NCBI RefSeq assembly: GCF_900604535.1
Contig: NZ_UWOT01000003.1
Coordinates: forward strand, 124,001-188,000
DNA length: 64,000 bases
Origin: Romboutsia_E sp900604535
GTDB taxonomy: Bacteria; Bacillota; Clostridia; Peptostreptococcales; Peptostreptococcaceae
Direction: 5' to 3'
Part shown: piece by piece, positions 34,461 through 44,129 of the stretch
Position numbering within the stretch: the first letter of the stretch is position 1
Layout of the letters: each line of letters opens with the position of its first letter
Translations under genes and position numbers: made by a program
The notes under the pieces: model-generated
Database searches by the model: none
Told to the model about the DNA's origin: nothing
What the model saw: only the letters and a program-made list of their open reading frames with translations

Positions 34461-35780
34461 ATGAACAAAAGCGCTTCAAAAGGAAATCCATTGGCATTAT
34501 TACCTATAGTTGTATTCTTAGTATTATTTGTTGGTAGTGGTATTATAACAGGGGACTTTTATAAAATGCCAGTTCTAGTTGCTTTTATGATAGCATCGGG
34601 AGTTGCATTATTATTTAACAAAGACGAAAAATTTGATACTAAGATGGATATATTCTGTAAAGCAGCAGGAGACCCTAATATAGTTCTAATGTTAGTTATA
34701 TTTTTATTAGCTGGAGCTTTTGGAAGTGTTGCAAAGGCTATGGGTGGTGTAGATTCAACAGTAAATTTAAGTTTGTCAGTATTACCTCCAAATTTATTAG
34801 TTGCAGGTTTATTTATAATAGGTAGCTTTATATCTATATCAATGGGGACATCAGTTGGTACAATAGCAGCTCTTGCTCCAATAGGTCTTGGAATAGCTGA
34901 AAAAACTGGTATACCAATAGCTTTAGTTACAGGAGCTATAGTTGGTGGGGCAATGTTTGGTGATAATTTATCAATGATATCTGATACAACAATAGCTGCA
35001 TCAAGAACTCAGGGGTGTGATTTAAAAGACAAATTTAAAGTTAACTTTTTAATAGTTTTACCAGCTGCAATAGCTACAGTAATATTACTTGCAGTAATGA
35101 CAAGAGGATACCAAGGAGCGACAGGAGAAAATTATACTTATGAATTTATAAAAGTAGTACCTTATATTGTGGTACTAGTTGGTGCTCTGTGCGGGGTAAA
35201 CGTTTTTGTGCTGCTTGGAGGAGGAATACTATTTGCAGGAATAATAGGATTAGTAACATCGTCTATTGATTTATTAGGATTGATACAAGCTGTATCTTCT
35301 GGTATGGCAGGTATGCAGGAGTTATGTATATTAGTACTAATAGTAGGTGGAGTAGTTGGTTTAATGAAATATAATGGTGGAATAGAATTTTTACTTAACT
35401 TCATAACTAGCAAAATAAACAGTAAAAAAGGTGCTGAGTTTGGTATAGCTACATTAGTAAGTGTTGTAGACTTATGCACTGCAAATAATACTATAGCAAT
35501 AGTAACAGCAGGACCTCTTGCTAAAGATATAGCAGAACAATATGATATAGACCCAAGAAAAACCGCAAGCATACTTGATATATTCTCAGCTTGTTGGCAA
35601 GGTATGATACCTTATGGAGCACAGCTTGTTACGGCTGCTGGAATAGTTGGAATATCAGCAGTTGAGATAATAAAATACTTGCATTATCCAATGTTAATGC
35701 TTGTTTGTGGTATAGCTTCGATAGTATTTGGGATTCCAATACTTAAAAAATCTAATGAAAAAACGAGTAAAGTATCTTAA
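34461..35780 (+). CDS. NhaC-family transporter, candidate methionine transporter
   Basis: Membrane protein of 439 residues with about 11 to 13 helices and NhaC-type motifs (GTSVGTIAALAPIG, GAMFGDNLSMISDTTIAAS, CTANNTIAIVTAGP). The family includes Na+/H+ and malate/lactate antiporters, and also the predicted methionine transporter MetT of several bacteria. Its place at the end of a methionine-degrading operon favours methionine import. The alternative is export of an acid product coupled to sodium. The ribosome site is GGGAGAGG and a strong terminator follows. Confidence 0.85.
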   Translation: MNKSASKGNPLALLPIVVFLVLFVGSGIITGDFYKMPVLVAFMIASGVALLFNKDEKFDTKMDIFCKAAGDPNIVLMLVIFLLAGAFGSVAKAMGGVDSTVNLSLSVLPPNLLVAGLFIIGSFISISMGTSVGTIAALAPIGLGIAEKTGIPIALVTGAIVGGAMFGDNLSMISDTTIAASRTQGCDLKDKFKVNFLIVLPAAIATVILLAVMTRGYQGATGENYTYEFIKVVPYIVVLVGALCGVNVFVLLGGGILFAGIIGLVTSSIDLLGLIQAVSSGMAGMQELCILVLIVGGVVGLMKYNGGIEFLLNFITSKINSKKGAEFGIATLVSVVDLCTANNTIAIVTAGPLAKDIAEQYDIDPRKTASILDIFSACWQGMIPYGAQLVTAAGIVGISAVEIIKYLHYPMLMLVCGIASIVFGIPILKKSNEKTSKVS

Positions 35781-35798
35781 AATAAATTGATAAAAATA

Positions 35799-35847
35799 AA
35801 AAATCACTAGTCAAATAGTATACACTAGACTAGTGATTTTTTATTTT
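35799..35847 (+). terminator. Terminator closing the methionine operon
   Basis: AAAATCACTAGTC near 35799-35812 pairs with GACTAGTGATTTT, followed by a T-run. The same stem sequence recurs in the terminators at 38297 and 44083. Confidence 0.9.
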
Positions 35848-35890
35848 AAAAATAGATTTTGTTCTTTTTTTAGCAAATAAACTAACCCTC

Positions 35891-38296
35891 ATGAATATAA
35901 TAAAAATAGCAATTCTTTTTTCTTATAAGAAAGGGGGGATTTTTATCATATCTAAAAAAAATTTAAATGAAGTAATCGTTGATTCTAAAATAGGAAAGAA
36001 AAAAATAGACTACAAAGGTTCTGCGATTTCAGCAGTAAGATTGGATGCTTATAAGGCTTATGACGGAATACCAATTTTATTACAAAAATTTATAGATTAT
36101 AAAGATTATGCAGCGTGGGGAGAGATAGTAAAAAAAATCGATTATATTTATTACAATATAGATTGTTTATTATCAAAGTTAGATAAAGAAATTCATTTTA
36201 AGGAAAAAGTAAAATATGACGTAAATAAAGGTAAAAAGCTTTTATTTAAGCCGAACATAATAGGGTCTATTGCGATAGATCCTATTACACATAGAGAAGC
36301 AGATACAAAAAAGATTTGTACAGAATGGCCGATAGTTGCAGCTATAATGAGATGGTTTCATGATGAACTAAATATATCTTACTCAAAAATGTCAATTGGA
36401 GAATGCTCAGCTAGTACACTTATGATATCAAAATTTTTAAGTAAATTTGTAGGTAAAGAAATAACACCACAAGCTGTAATTGAAGGTAAAAGTGGCGAAT
36501 TTTATGGAGGATGGGGGTTTTACTTCGCTCGTAAGTATTTAAAGGAATGTAATTTATATAGTCATAAAGATAATCCTATGAATGGATATGAAGAAAGTAT
36601 AGAAGGTGCATACTTATCACCTGGAGAAGCTTATAATCAGCTTATGGTATATGACCTAAATGATATAGGAATGGATAAATCTAAAGGAAGAGTTATAAAA
36701 ATAGATGATGGAGCAAATTATGAAGAAATAAGGTTGCATAAGGTAATTGTAGGTGGAGATAAAGGAGATAAAGATGATATTTATAAATATCCAGGATGTG
36801 TATTAATTAATATTCCTAGAGTAAAAATACACGACCAAGACCTTTTAAGTGGTGCAATTAAAAATCTTGGAATGGGGCTTCATCCATATTCTCCATGGCA
36901 TATGGAAATAGATGAAGAAACTAATTCACCAAAGATGAATGAAGATGGAGATTATATAAAATATAAAACTCATGGCATATCTGGAACTCAAAGTGACATA
37001 ATAAAAGCTATAAAAAGTCAGGATATATTTATGATTCATATATTAGATGCAATAGAAATTATGAATAAAAGCCATGATAGTGCTAATGCGCAACCAACTA
37101 AAGAAGGATTTATTTTTTCATCTCTAGACTGTGTTGCCATTGATTTATTTACTGCTAGATATTGTTTTAAAAATATACCTATGGATAAGGCAATAAAAAT
37201 TAAAGATGAAAATAATTGGAGCACTGAATTTATTCAAAAAATTCCAATAGCTGAAATTGAAAATAATAATATAATAACAACTTATGGATATGATTCACCA
37301 TTACTTAGATATGATTTATACAATTATGCTCAAAAAAGAGGAATTGGAAAACAACTATATTACGTAATTGGTATAGATAATTTAACTAAAAAGCCATTAG
37401 TATCACTTCAAGGTCATTTAGGAAAAATAGAAGAAAATACTTTTGTAGAAGTGATTACAGAAAACTTTTATTATAGTTTAGTTACAATAATGCATGATTT
37501 ACAATCAACAATTTTTAGTTACCTAAAATCTCAAGATAAATTAGCTAACACATCTGTTTTTAATACAATAATGAATATTTACGATGAAAATAAAGACGGT
37601 GTAGTTGATTATAATGAAAAGGGAAGAGGATTTGAAGATGCTATTTATAATATTTTAGAAGAATGTTATAAAAGCTTTAATGAAAGGTATGGCCAATTAA
37701 AAACTAACTTTCTTATGGTAAGATCTTTTATAAAAAATGTGAGAAAAGATTGGAATCATCAAGGTCATGATTTTATAATTGATAGAATTTATGTAAATAT
37801 AGCTCAAGTAGCATATGAAATGTCTCAAAGTGAAGAGATTAATGATGATTTATTTATCGAAAATATGAAATTTGGAAAAGGTATGTGGCCTAGTTGGAAA
37901 ACTGCAACATATGTCCTTTATATGTCATATATTTATGGCTCAGTAACAGAAGAATATATAAGTATAGATTCGTTATATGGATGGGCTTTTCAATATGCAG
38001 ATAAAGTATTAAATTTTGGTAAATATACTCAAAAAATTAAAGACAATATAGTGTCATTAGAGTCGATACAAGGTAATATTCCTAAAGTCTCACCTCATAT
38101 TTTAAAATCAGATAAGCGCATAAATAATCCTATTAAAAAATATTTTGAGGATGTTTATAATGGAGAACCACCTTTAGATTTTACACTTTATGTTCCTTTT
38201 GAGTTTGTATATATTCAAGGAGTAAAAATACCAAATATAGAAGGAACTGATGATAAGAATAAAATTTTTACAGTAAGTTTTTCTGAAAACTGGTAA
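35891..38296 (+). CDS. DUF362-domain protein with an EF-hand; start codon uncertain
   Basis: Large protein (up to 801 residues) of unknown function. Three DUF362 segments are visible: LLFKPNIIGSIAIDP near residue 117, INIPRVKIHDQDLLSGAIKNL near 315, and ILDAIEIMNKSHDSA to GFIFSSLDCVAIDL near 390-420. A single EF-hand-like loop DENKDGVVDYNE lies at about residues 570-581. No signal peptide or iron-sulfur motif is evident. ATG 35891 has no ribosome site. A strong AAGGGGGG at 35931-35938 instead precedes ATC (35945) and ATA (35948) codons, so the true start is either non-standard or has mutated. Confidence 0.8.
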   Translation: MNIIKIAILFSYKKGGIFIISKKNLNEVIVDSKIGKKKIDYKGSAISAVRLDAYKAYDGIPILLQKFIDYKDYAAWGEIVKKIDYIYYNIDCLLSKLDKEIHFKEKVKYDVNKGKKLLFKPNIIGSIAIDPITHREADTKKICTEWPIVAAIMRWFHDELNISYSKMSIGECSASTLMISKFLSKFVGKEITPQAVIEGKSGEFYGGWGFYFARKYLKECNLYSHKDNPMNGYEESIEGAYLSPGEAYNQLMVYDLNDIGMDKSKGRVIKIDDGANYEEIRLHKVIVGGDKGDKDDIYKYPGCVLINIPRVKIHDQDLLSGAIKNLGMGLHPYSPWHMEIDEETNSPKMNEDGDYIKYKTHGISGTQSDIIKAIKSQDIFMIHILDAIEIMNKSHDSANAQPTKEGFIFSSLDCVAIDLFTARYCFKNIPMDKAIKIKDENNWSTEFIQKIPIAEIENNNIITTYGYDSPLLRYDLYNYAQKRGIGKQLYYVIGIDNLTKKPLVSLQGHLGKIEENTFVEVITENFYYSLVTIMHDLQSTIFSYLKSQDKLANTSVFNTIMNIYDENKDGVVDYNEKGRGFEDAIYNILEECYKSFNERYGQLKTNFLMVRSFIKNVRKDWNHQGHDFIIDRIYVNIAQVAYEMSQSEEINDDLFIENMKFGKGMWPSWKTATYVLYMSYIYGSVTEEYISIDSLYGWAFQYADKVLNFGKYTQKIKDNIVSLESIQGNIPKVSPHILKSDKRINNPIKKYFEDVYNGEPPLDFTLYVPFEFVYIQGVKIPNIEGTDDKNKIFTVSFSENW

Positions 38297-38342
38297 AAAA
38301 AATCACTAGCGTTGTAGATGTTTACAAGCTAGTGATTTTTTA
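38297..38342 (+). terminator. Terminator between the DUF362 gene and araC-like gene
   Basis: AAAAAATCACTAGC at 38297-38310 pairs with the segment beginning GCTAGTGATTTTTT at 38328, with a 15-17 base loop. It can serve both converging genes. Its right half is part of the 51-bp direct repeat. Confidence 0.85.
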
Positions 38343-38376
38343 TTAATAAACTTCAGTTTGAAGTAATTGTTTATTT
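38326..38376 (+). repeat. 51-bp direct repeat, left copy
   Basis: This stretch is identical base for base to 44113-44163. It contains the right arm of the terminator and a copy of the last codons of the ABC ATPase gene found at 44132 (on the minus strand, the codons for KQLLQTEVY and stop). Here those codons are out of context and the araC-like gene stops inside the repeat. The two repeats bracket the araC-permease-lacZ cassette. Confidence 0.9.
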
Positions 38377-39195
38377 GATAAATAAATTTCTATATTCAAG
38401 TGGAGTCATATTCATATGTTTTTTGAAAAACTTAGAAAAATATGATTGTGATGAGAATCCAACCAAATCACTTATTTGATTTAAAGAATAACTACTTTTT
38501 CTTAGAAAATCACATGACTTTTTTAATTTATACTCCATTATATATTGTTGAGGAGTAGTCATCATATTAAGTTTGAATATTTTGTAAAAATGGCTTCTAT
38601 CAATATTTAAGTAGCTTGCTACATCTGATACTGTTATGTTTTTATGATAATTAGATTCTATAAATTCTATTGACTTAGAAATATAGCTTTTAGAGGATGA
38701 AATATCGCTTAGATCAGAAGATGAGTTTTCGTTTATTAAAATTGATAAAGTTTGATATAAATACCCAATTCCTTCAAATATATTATTTGAATAGCAGCTA
38801 TCATAAATATTTTTAAAACAATAATCTAATTTATTATCTTTAGTATACCTAAAAGTATAATTACCATTATAAAAACCACACAGAGTAAGAAGTTCTTTAG
38901 CTTTAGACCCATTTATTCCAATCCATCTATAAACCCAAGGGTTATCATCTAAAGGATAGTAGTTATTATCAGTATTTGGCGGTATAAAAAATCCATCTCC
39001 TGCTTTTAAATGGTAAACTTTGTCCTCCATAAAAAATAGACCTTCTCCTTCTAATATATAGTGAATTAGATAGTAATCTATTTGTTCATACTGGTATGGC
39101 TCTCTAGGAGAACAATGCTCAAATCCACATTCATATATATATAATTCATTACTAGGCTTAAAGTCTGTTGAAAAAATTCCTATCTTATTTTCCAT
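38371..39195 (-). CDS. AraC-family transcriptional regulator
   Basis: Regulator of 274 residues: an N-terminal cupin-type sugar-sensing domain (YYLIHYILEGEGLFFMEDKVYHLKAGDGFFIPPNTDNNY at about 45-85) and a C-terminal double helix-turn-helix (about 170-270, with TVSDVASYLNIDRSHFYKIFK and NQISDLVGFSSQSYFSKFFKKHM). It is divergent from the permease-beta-galactosidase genes and probably activates them. GGGGGTG fits the ATG at 39195 better than the upstream one at 39210. The stop codon lies within the left 51-bp repeat. Confidence 0.92.
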   Translation of the reverse strand: MENKIGIFSTDFKPSNELYIYECGFEHCSPREPYQYEQIDYYLIHYILEGEGLFFMEDKVYHLKAGDGFFIPPNTDNNYYPLDDNPWVYRWIGINGSKAKELLTLCGFYNGNYTFRYTKDNKLDYCFKNIYDSCYSNNIFEGIGYLYQTLSILINENSSSDLSDISSSKSYISKSIEFIESNYHKNITVSDVASYLNIDRSHFYKIFKLNMMTTPQQYIMEYKLKKSCDFLRKSSYSLNQISDLVGFSSQSYFSKFFKKHMNMTPLEYRNLFIK

Positions 39196-39306
39196 AAAAC
39201 ACCCCCACATATTTGATGATAAATAATTAATTATAATTTAAATCTAAAAATATATTGTGTCAACTTTAAATGCAACAAAATTACAAAACATAGCAACATT
39301 AATATA

Positions 39307-39335
39307 TTGATATAGAACATATTAATTAGTATTAT
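39307..39335 (+). promoter_or_regulatory. Promoter of the permease-lacZ operon
   Basis: TTGATA at 39307-39312 and TATTAT at 39330-39335 are 17 bp apart. A near-perfect cre follows directly downstream, consistent with a catabolite-repressed promoter. Confidence 0.55.
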
Positions 39336-39344
39336 TAATTTATA

Positions 39345-39360
39345 AAGAAAACGTTTTTTA
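39345..39360 (+). promoter_or_regulatory. cre site (CcpA) ahead of permease-lacZ
   Basis: The sequence AAGAAAACGTTTTTTA matches the clostridial CcpA consensus RRGAAAANGTTTTCWW at 15 of 16 positions. It begins about ten bases after the -10 element, so CcpA would act as a roadblock. Confidence 0.75.
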
Positions 39361-39480
39361 AAAAGGAAATAGCTAAATTTAGCAGTGTAGAGAGTATTAA
39401 GTTAAAGATTCTAAAAAAGTTTAATAACTAGATTAATATTAATAATTATGTAAAAAATACAAAACTCAGGGGGTCAAATA

Positions 39481-40953
39481 ATGAGTGAAAATAGAGGAAC
39501 TCTTAGTTCTAAAGCTTTAATGTTAATGACTTTTACAGCTGTATTCTCATTTGGAAATATTATCGATAGTAGTGTGAATATAGGATTAGCAACTATACCA
39601 TCATATATATTTGGTACCATATTTTACTTTTTCCCATTTGCACTTATGATAGGTGAGTTTGCATCAGCTAATTCTAATTCAGAATCAGGAATAAATAGTT
39701 GGATAAAAACTTCTCTAGGTGCAAAGTGGGCGTTCTTAGGTTCTTGGTCATACTTCTTTGTAAATTTATTTTTCTTTACATCATTATTACCAAAAACTTT
39801 AATATATGCATCATACGCTTTTGTAGGAAAGAATATATTTAATGGAAAAACAGTTTTAATTTCAGTTTTATCAATATTATTATTCTGGGTAGTAACTATA
39901 TTATCTACAAAAGGTGTAGGTTGGATATCGAAGATAACAAATTTATCAGGTGTAGCTAGAATGGTTTTAGGAATTGGATTTATAGTACTTTCATTTGGCG
40001 TAATTATTGTACTAGGTAAAAAACCAGCACAGGAATTTACGGTAGATACTATTATGCCTAAATTCAACTGGACATACTTTATGGTATTAGCATGGGTACT
40101 TCAAGCAGTAGGTGGAGCAGAAAGTATAGGAGTTTATATAAAAGACGTAAAAGGTGGAAATAAAGCATTTATAAAAACAATGCTATTTTCAACAGTATTA
40201 ATTGGACTACTTTATGCATTAGGATCAGTGGCAGTAGGGATCGTTGTTCCAGCAGAAAAGTTGAGTGGAAATTTTTCAAATGGATTATTTGATTCATTTT
40301 TGATACTAGGTTCTTATTATGGAGTAGGGAATATAATTACTAACATTGTTGGATTTATAATGTTACTTGCAAGTTTAGGGTCGTTAGTTTTATGGACAGC
40401 TGCACCGGTTAAAGTTTTATTCTCAGAAATACCAGAAGGGATATTTGGGAGCTGGGTAGCTAAAACAGACAAAGAGGGTAATCCAATAAATGCATTATAT
40501 CTTCAAGCGATGATAGTAACAATACTTTTAATAATACCAGCTTTAGGGATAGGTTCTGTTGATAGTTTATTAGAAATGTTAATAAATATGACAGCTTCAA
40601 CATCATTAATACCAGTATTCTTCTTCTTAGTTGGATATATAGTATTAAGAGCTAAAAAGGATAATCTAGAAAGAAGTTTTAAAGTTGGATCAAGAGGTCT
40701 AGGTATAGGAATAGGTGTTTTATTATTAATACTGTTTACATTTGTATTTATTATATCTTCAGTACCATCACCAGCAGACTTAACAGCATATTTTAATGGA
40801 ACTTTACCAGAAGGTCAAACTAATCCTCTATTTGTTCTTTTATACAATGTATTAGGATTAGTAATATTCTTAGGATTTGCACAAATATGCTGGATGAAAT
40901 ATGAGAAAAAGGTTGGTAAAAATATAGCTAATGAAATAGATATTATAGCTTAA
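39481..40953 (+). CDS. APC-superfamily amino-acid permease
   Basis: Membrane transporter of 490 residues with about 12 helices. The N-terminal FTAVFSFGNIIDSS and the central WVLQAVGGAESIGVYIKDVKGGNKAF resemble glutamate/GABA antiporter-type APC members. There are no features of sugar transporters of the GPH or MFS type that normally accompany beta-galactosidase. It starts after GGGGG and ends 35 bp before the GH2 gene, so the two are co-transcribed. The pairing suggests that the transported substrate contains both an amino acid and a galactoside; this is an inference. Confidence 0.85.
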   Translation: MSENRGTLSSKALMLMTFTAVFSFGNIIDSSVNIGLATIPSYIFGTIFYFFPFALMIGEFASANSNSESGINSWIKTSLGAKWAFLGSWSYFFVNLFFFTSLLPKTLIYASYAFVGKNIFNGKTVLISVLSILLFWVVTILSTKGVGWISKITNLSGVARMVLGIGFIVLSFGVIIVLGKKPAQEFTVDTIMPKFNWTYFMVLAWVLQAVGGAESIGVYIKDVKGGNKAFIKTMLFSTVLIGLLYALGSVAVGIVVPAEKLSGNFSNGLFDSFLILGSYYGVGNIITNIVGFIMLLASLGSLVLWTAAPVKVLFSEIPEGIFGSWVAKTDKEGNPINALYLQAMIVTILLIIPALGIGSVDSLLEMLINMTASTSLIPVFFFLVGYIVLRAKKDNLERSFKVGSRGLGIGIGVLLLILFTFVFIISSVPSPADLTAYFNGTLPEGQTNPLFVLLYNVLGLVIFLGFAQICWMKYEKKVGKNIANEIDIIA

Positions 40954-40988
40954 ATCTATGATCATAATATAAAAAGGAGAGATTGGAT

Positions 40989-43900
40989 ATGAAATTATGG
41001 GAAAATATACATGTTGATGGGGTAAATAGATTAGATGCTAGAAGTGAATTTTTAAGTTTCTCATCTAAAAGAAAGGCATTAATAGGGGATAAAAAATATA
41101 CACAAAATTATAAAAATTTAAATGGAAGCTGGAAATTTTTATTTTTAGATGCTCCAGAATATTCTCCAGAAGGTTTTTTTAAAGAAGAATTTGATACTGA
41201 AAATTGGGATAATATAGTAGTTCCAGGGAATTGGCAACTTCAAGGATATGGGAAGATGCACTACTCTGATTTATGGTATAACTTCCCAATAAATCCACCT
41301 TATGTACCAACTGAAAATCCAACAGGAATATATAAGAGAAAGTTTGTAATAGATAAATCTTGGATGAATGAAAGAATAATATTAAAATTCAATGGAGTAG
41401 ATTCTGCATATAATGTTTGGATAAATGGAGAAGAAGTAGGATACAGTAAAGGTGCAAGAATACAATCAGAGTTTGATATTACTAAATATATAAGATGTGG
41501 TGAAAATGAGTGTACAGTAAGAGTATATCAATGGAGTGATGGAACATACTTAGAAGATCAGGATATGTGGTGGCTAAGTGGAATATTTAGAGATGTAGAG
41601 CTTTATACAGAGCCAGTTTATGGAATAGACGATATAACAATAGTAACGGATTTAGATAAAGATTATGAAGATGCAATTTTAAATATAGATCTTAAGTTTA
41701 GAAAATATGATAATCAAAAAGTTAAATTTGAATTATTAGATAAAAATAACAATATAGTATTGGAAGAAGTTATAGATATAAATGGAAATACAAAATTTAG
41801 TAAGGAAGTCAAAAAACCGCTAAAATGGACGGCAGAAGAACCGAATCTATATACATTAATGGTAAGTGTATTAAAAGAAGGAGAAATAATACAAGTAATA
41901 CCTCAAAGAGTTGGATTTAGAAAAATAGAGTTAAAAGGAGAAGTATTTACTGTAAATGGAGTTGCAATTAAGTTTAAAGGAGTAAATAGACATGATTACA
42001 ATCCTAAAAATGGAAGAGTAGTTTCTAAGGAAGAAATAATCAAAGATATAGTATTAATGAAGCAACACAACATAAATGCAATAAGAACAGCTCACTATCC
42101 AAACTCACATTATCTATATGAATTATGTGATGAATATGGAATGTATGTAATAGATGAAACTGATTTAGAATGTCATGGATTTGAATTAACAGGAGATTAT
42201 GCTTGGATAAGTGATGATCCAGAGTGGGAGTTAGCTCATGTAAGTAGATTAGAAAGAATGATAAAGAGAGATAAAAATCATCCATGTATATTAATGTGGT
42301 CATTAGGAAATGAATCCTCATTTGGATGTAATTTTAAAGCTATGGCCAAAAAGCTTAAGGATTTAGATCAAACTAGAATACTACATTATGAAGGCGATTT
42401 TAATGTATCAGAAGATGATGGACCAGTTTCTGAAGTTTATAGCACTATGTATACTTGGTTAGAGCATGATAGCAAATTATTAATGAACAAGATAATAAAT
42501 GATGTTAAGAAGCCTCATATATTATGTGAATACTGTCATGCTATGGGGAATGGACCTGGAAATTTAAAAGAATATCAAGACTTATTCTACAAATATGATA
42601 AATTACAAGGTGGATTCATATGGGAGTGGTTTGACCATGGAATACATACAGTAAGTGAAAATGGAGAAGTTTATTATAGATATGGAGGAGACTTTGGAGA
42701 TGACCCAAGTAATATAAACTTTTGTATAGATGGATTAATAATGCCAGATAGAACAGCCTCTCCAGGGTTATTAGAATATAAAAAAGTTATAGAGCCAGCT
42801 CAAACTAAGGCCATAGATTTAGAAAAAGGAATAATAGAAGTTATAAATAGATATGACTTTAAAAATTTAAATACGTTAGAGTTAGTTTATAATATAAAAG
42901 AAGATGATAAAATAATACAAAGTAAAAGAGTAGAAATGCCTTCCATTAAAGGTAGAGAGACTTGTCAAATAACACTACCGTATGACTTAAACTTTAAGAA
43001 AGTTGATGGAGCAACATATTACTTAAATATATCTTATGTGTTAAAAGAAGATTGTAATTGGGCAAGTGCTGGACATGAATTAGCAAATGCACAATTTGAG
43101 CTTCCAATAAAAACAGAAAAGGTGAAAGTAACGCCAAAAGGTAACTTGGAAGTTAATAAGGAACATTGTAAGTTAATAGCTAAAGGAGATAGCTTTAAGA
43201 TAGTATTTGACTTAGTAAGAGGTCATATATTAGAAGTAAGTAAAGATGATTATAAACTAATAGAAGAAGGACCAAGGCTAAACTTTTGGAGAGCCCCTAT
43301 TGATAATGATATGTACATAGTTGAAGACTATAAGAAGAAGTATTTTATGCATTTAATGCATGAAGTAGTAAGAAATGTTGAGTATAGTGTAGAAGGAAAT
43401 GTACTTATATTTAAAGTGGAAGTTATAAATGGAGCAACTAACTCTGCATGGCATTATAAATCTACTTATGAATATAAGGTATTTGGAAGTGGAGATATAA
43501 TAGTTGATGTATCTGGAGTACCTTCTGGTAGAATAGAAACTGCACCAGAAATGTTACCGAAGATAGGTCTTCAAATGAGAGTTAACAAAGATTTAGAAAA
43601 TGTTAAGTATAAAGGAAGAGGACCAGGAGAGTCTTATGCAGATACTAAAGAAGCAAATTTATTTGGAGTATTTGAAAATACAGTTGATGGATTATTTACG
43701 AACTATGTAAAGCCACAAGAAAATGGAAATAGAAGTGATTGTTCATGGATAAGTTTAGGCAATGATAGAGGAATATCAATAATGGCAATTGCAGATGATA
43801 AATTTAATTTCAGTGCATCTTATTATGAAGATACAGATTTAGAATATGCTAAACATACTATTGATTTAGAAAAGAGAGATTATATTGTATTTAATATAGA

Positions 43901-44057
43901 TTATAAACAAAATGGAGTAGGAACTAACTCTTGTGGACAATGGCAATTAGATAAATATAGATGTAAGTTTGAAGAATTTAACTTAAGATTTAGACTTAGC
44001 GTATTTAATAATAAAGAAGTATCAGAAATTTCATTAGGAAGAGAGATATTAGAGTAG
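40989..44057 (+). CDS. lacZ: GH2 beta-galactosidase
   Basis: Glycoside hydrolase family 2 enzyme of 1022 residues, almost the length of E. coli LacZ (1023). Catalytic acid/base Glu442 lies in WSLGNES and nucleophile Glu514 in ILCEYCHAMGN. The N-terminal sugar-binding domain, immunoglobulin-like domain, barrel, and the C-terminal small-chain domain (PRLNFWRAPIDND onward) are all present. There is no signal peptide, so it acts in the cytoplasm on an imported substrate. An in-frame TTG at 40983 is rejected; AAAGGAGAG points to ATG 40989. Confidence 0.94.
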   Translation: MKLWENIHVDGVNRLDARSEFLSFSSKRKALIGDKKYTQNYKNLNGSWKFLFLDAPEYSPEGFFKEEFDTENWDNIVVPGNWQLQGYGKMHYSDLWYNFPINPPYVPTENPTGIYKRKFVIDKSWMNERIILKFNGVDSAYNVWINGEEVGYSKGARIQSEFDITKYIRCGENECTVRVYQWSDGTYLEDQDMWWLSGIFRDVELYTEPVYGIDDITIVTDLDKDYEDAILNIDLKFRKYDNQKVKFELLDKNNNIVLEEVIDINGNTKFSKEVKKPLKWTAEEPNLYTLMVSVLKEGEIIQVIPQRVGFRKIELKGEVFTVNGVAIKFKGVNRHDYNPKNGRVVSKEEIIKDIVLMKQHNINAIRTAHYPNSHYLYELCDEYGMYVIDETDLECHGFELTGDYAWISDDPEWELAHVSRLERMIKRDKNHPCILMWSLGNESSFGCNFKAMAKKLKDLDQTRILHYEGDFNVSEDDGPVSEVYSTMYTWLEHDSKLLMNKIINDVKKPHILCEYCHAMGNGPGNLKEYQDLFYKYDKLQGGFIWEWFDHGIHTVSENGEVYYRYGGDFGDDPSNINFCIDGLIMPDRTASPGLLEYKKVIEPAQTKAIDLEKGIIEVINRYDFKNLNTLELVYNIKEDDKIIQSKRVEMPSIKGRETCQITLPYDLNFKKVDGATYYLNISYVLKEDCNWASAGHELANAQFELPIKTEKVKVTPKGNLEVNKEHCKLIAKGDSFKIVFDLVRGHILEVSKDDYKLIEEGPRLNFWRAPIDNDMYIVEDYKKKYFMHLMHEVVRNVEYSVEGNVLIFKVEVINGATNSAWHYKSTYEYKVFGSGDIIVDVSGVPSGRIETAPEMLPKIGLQMRVNKDLENVKYKGRGPGESYADTKEANLFGVFENTVDGLFTNYVKPQENGNRSDCSWISLGNDRGISIMAIADDKFNFSASYYEDTDLEYAKHTIDLEKRDYIVFNIDYKQNGVGTNSCGQWQLDKYRCKFEEFNLRFRLSVFNNKEVSEISLGREILE

Positions 44058-44082
44058 TTATAGCTTAAAGTATAATATATTA

Positions 44083-44129
44083 ATAAAAAATCACTAGCTT
44101 AGTATTAAATTACAAAGCTAGTGATTTTT
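44083..44129 (+). terminator. Bidirectional terminator between lacZ and the ABC ATPase
   Basis: AAAAAATCACTAGC at 44083-44096 and GCTAGTGATTTTTT from 44115 have the same arms as the terminator at 38297, with a different loop. The genes on both sides converge on it. Confidence 0.88.
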
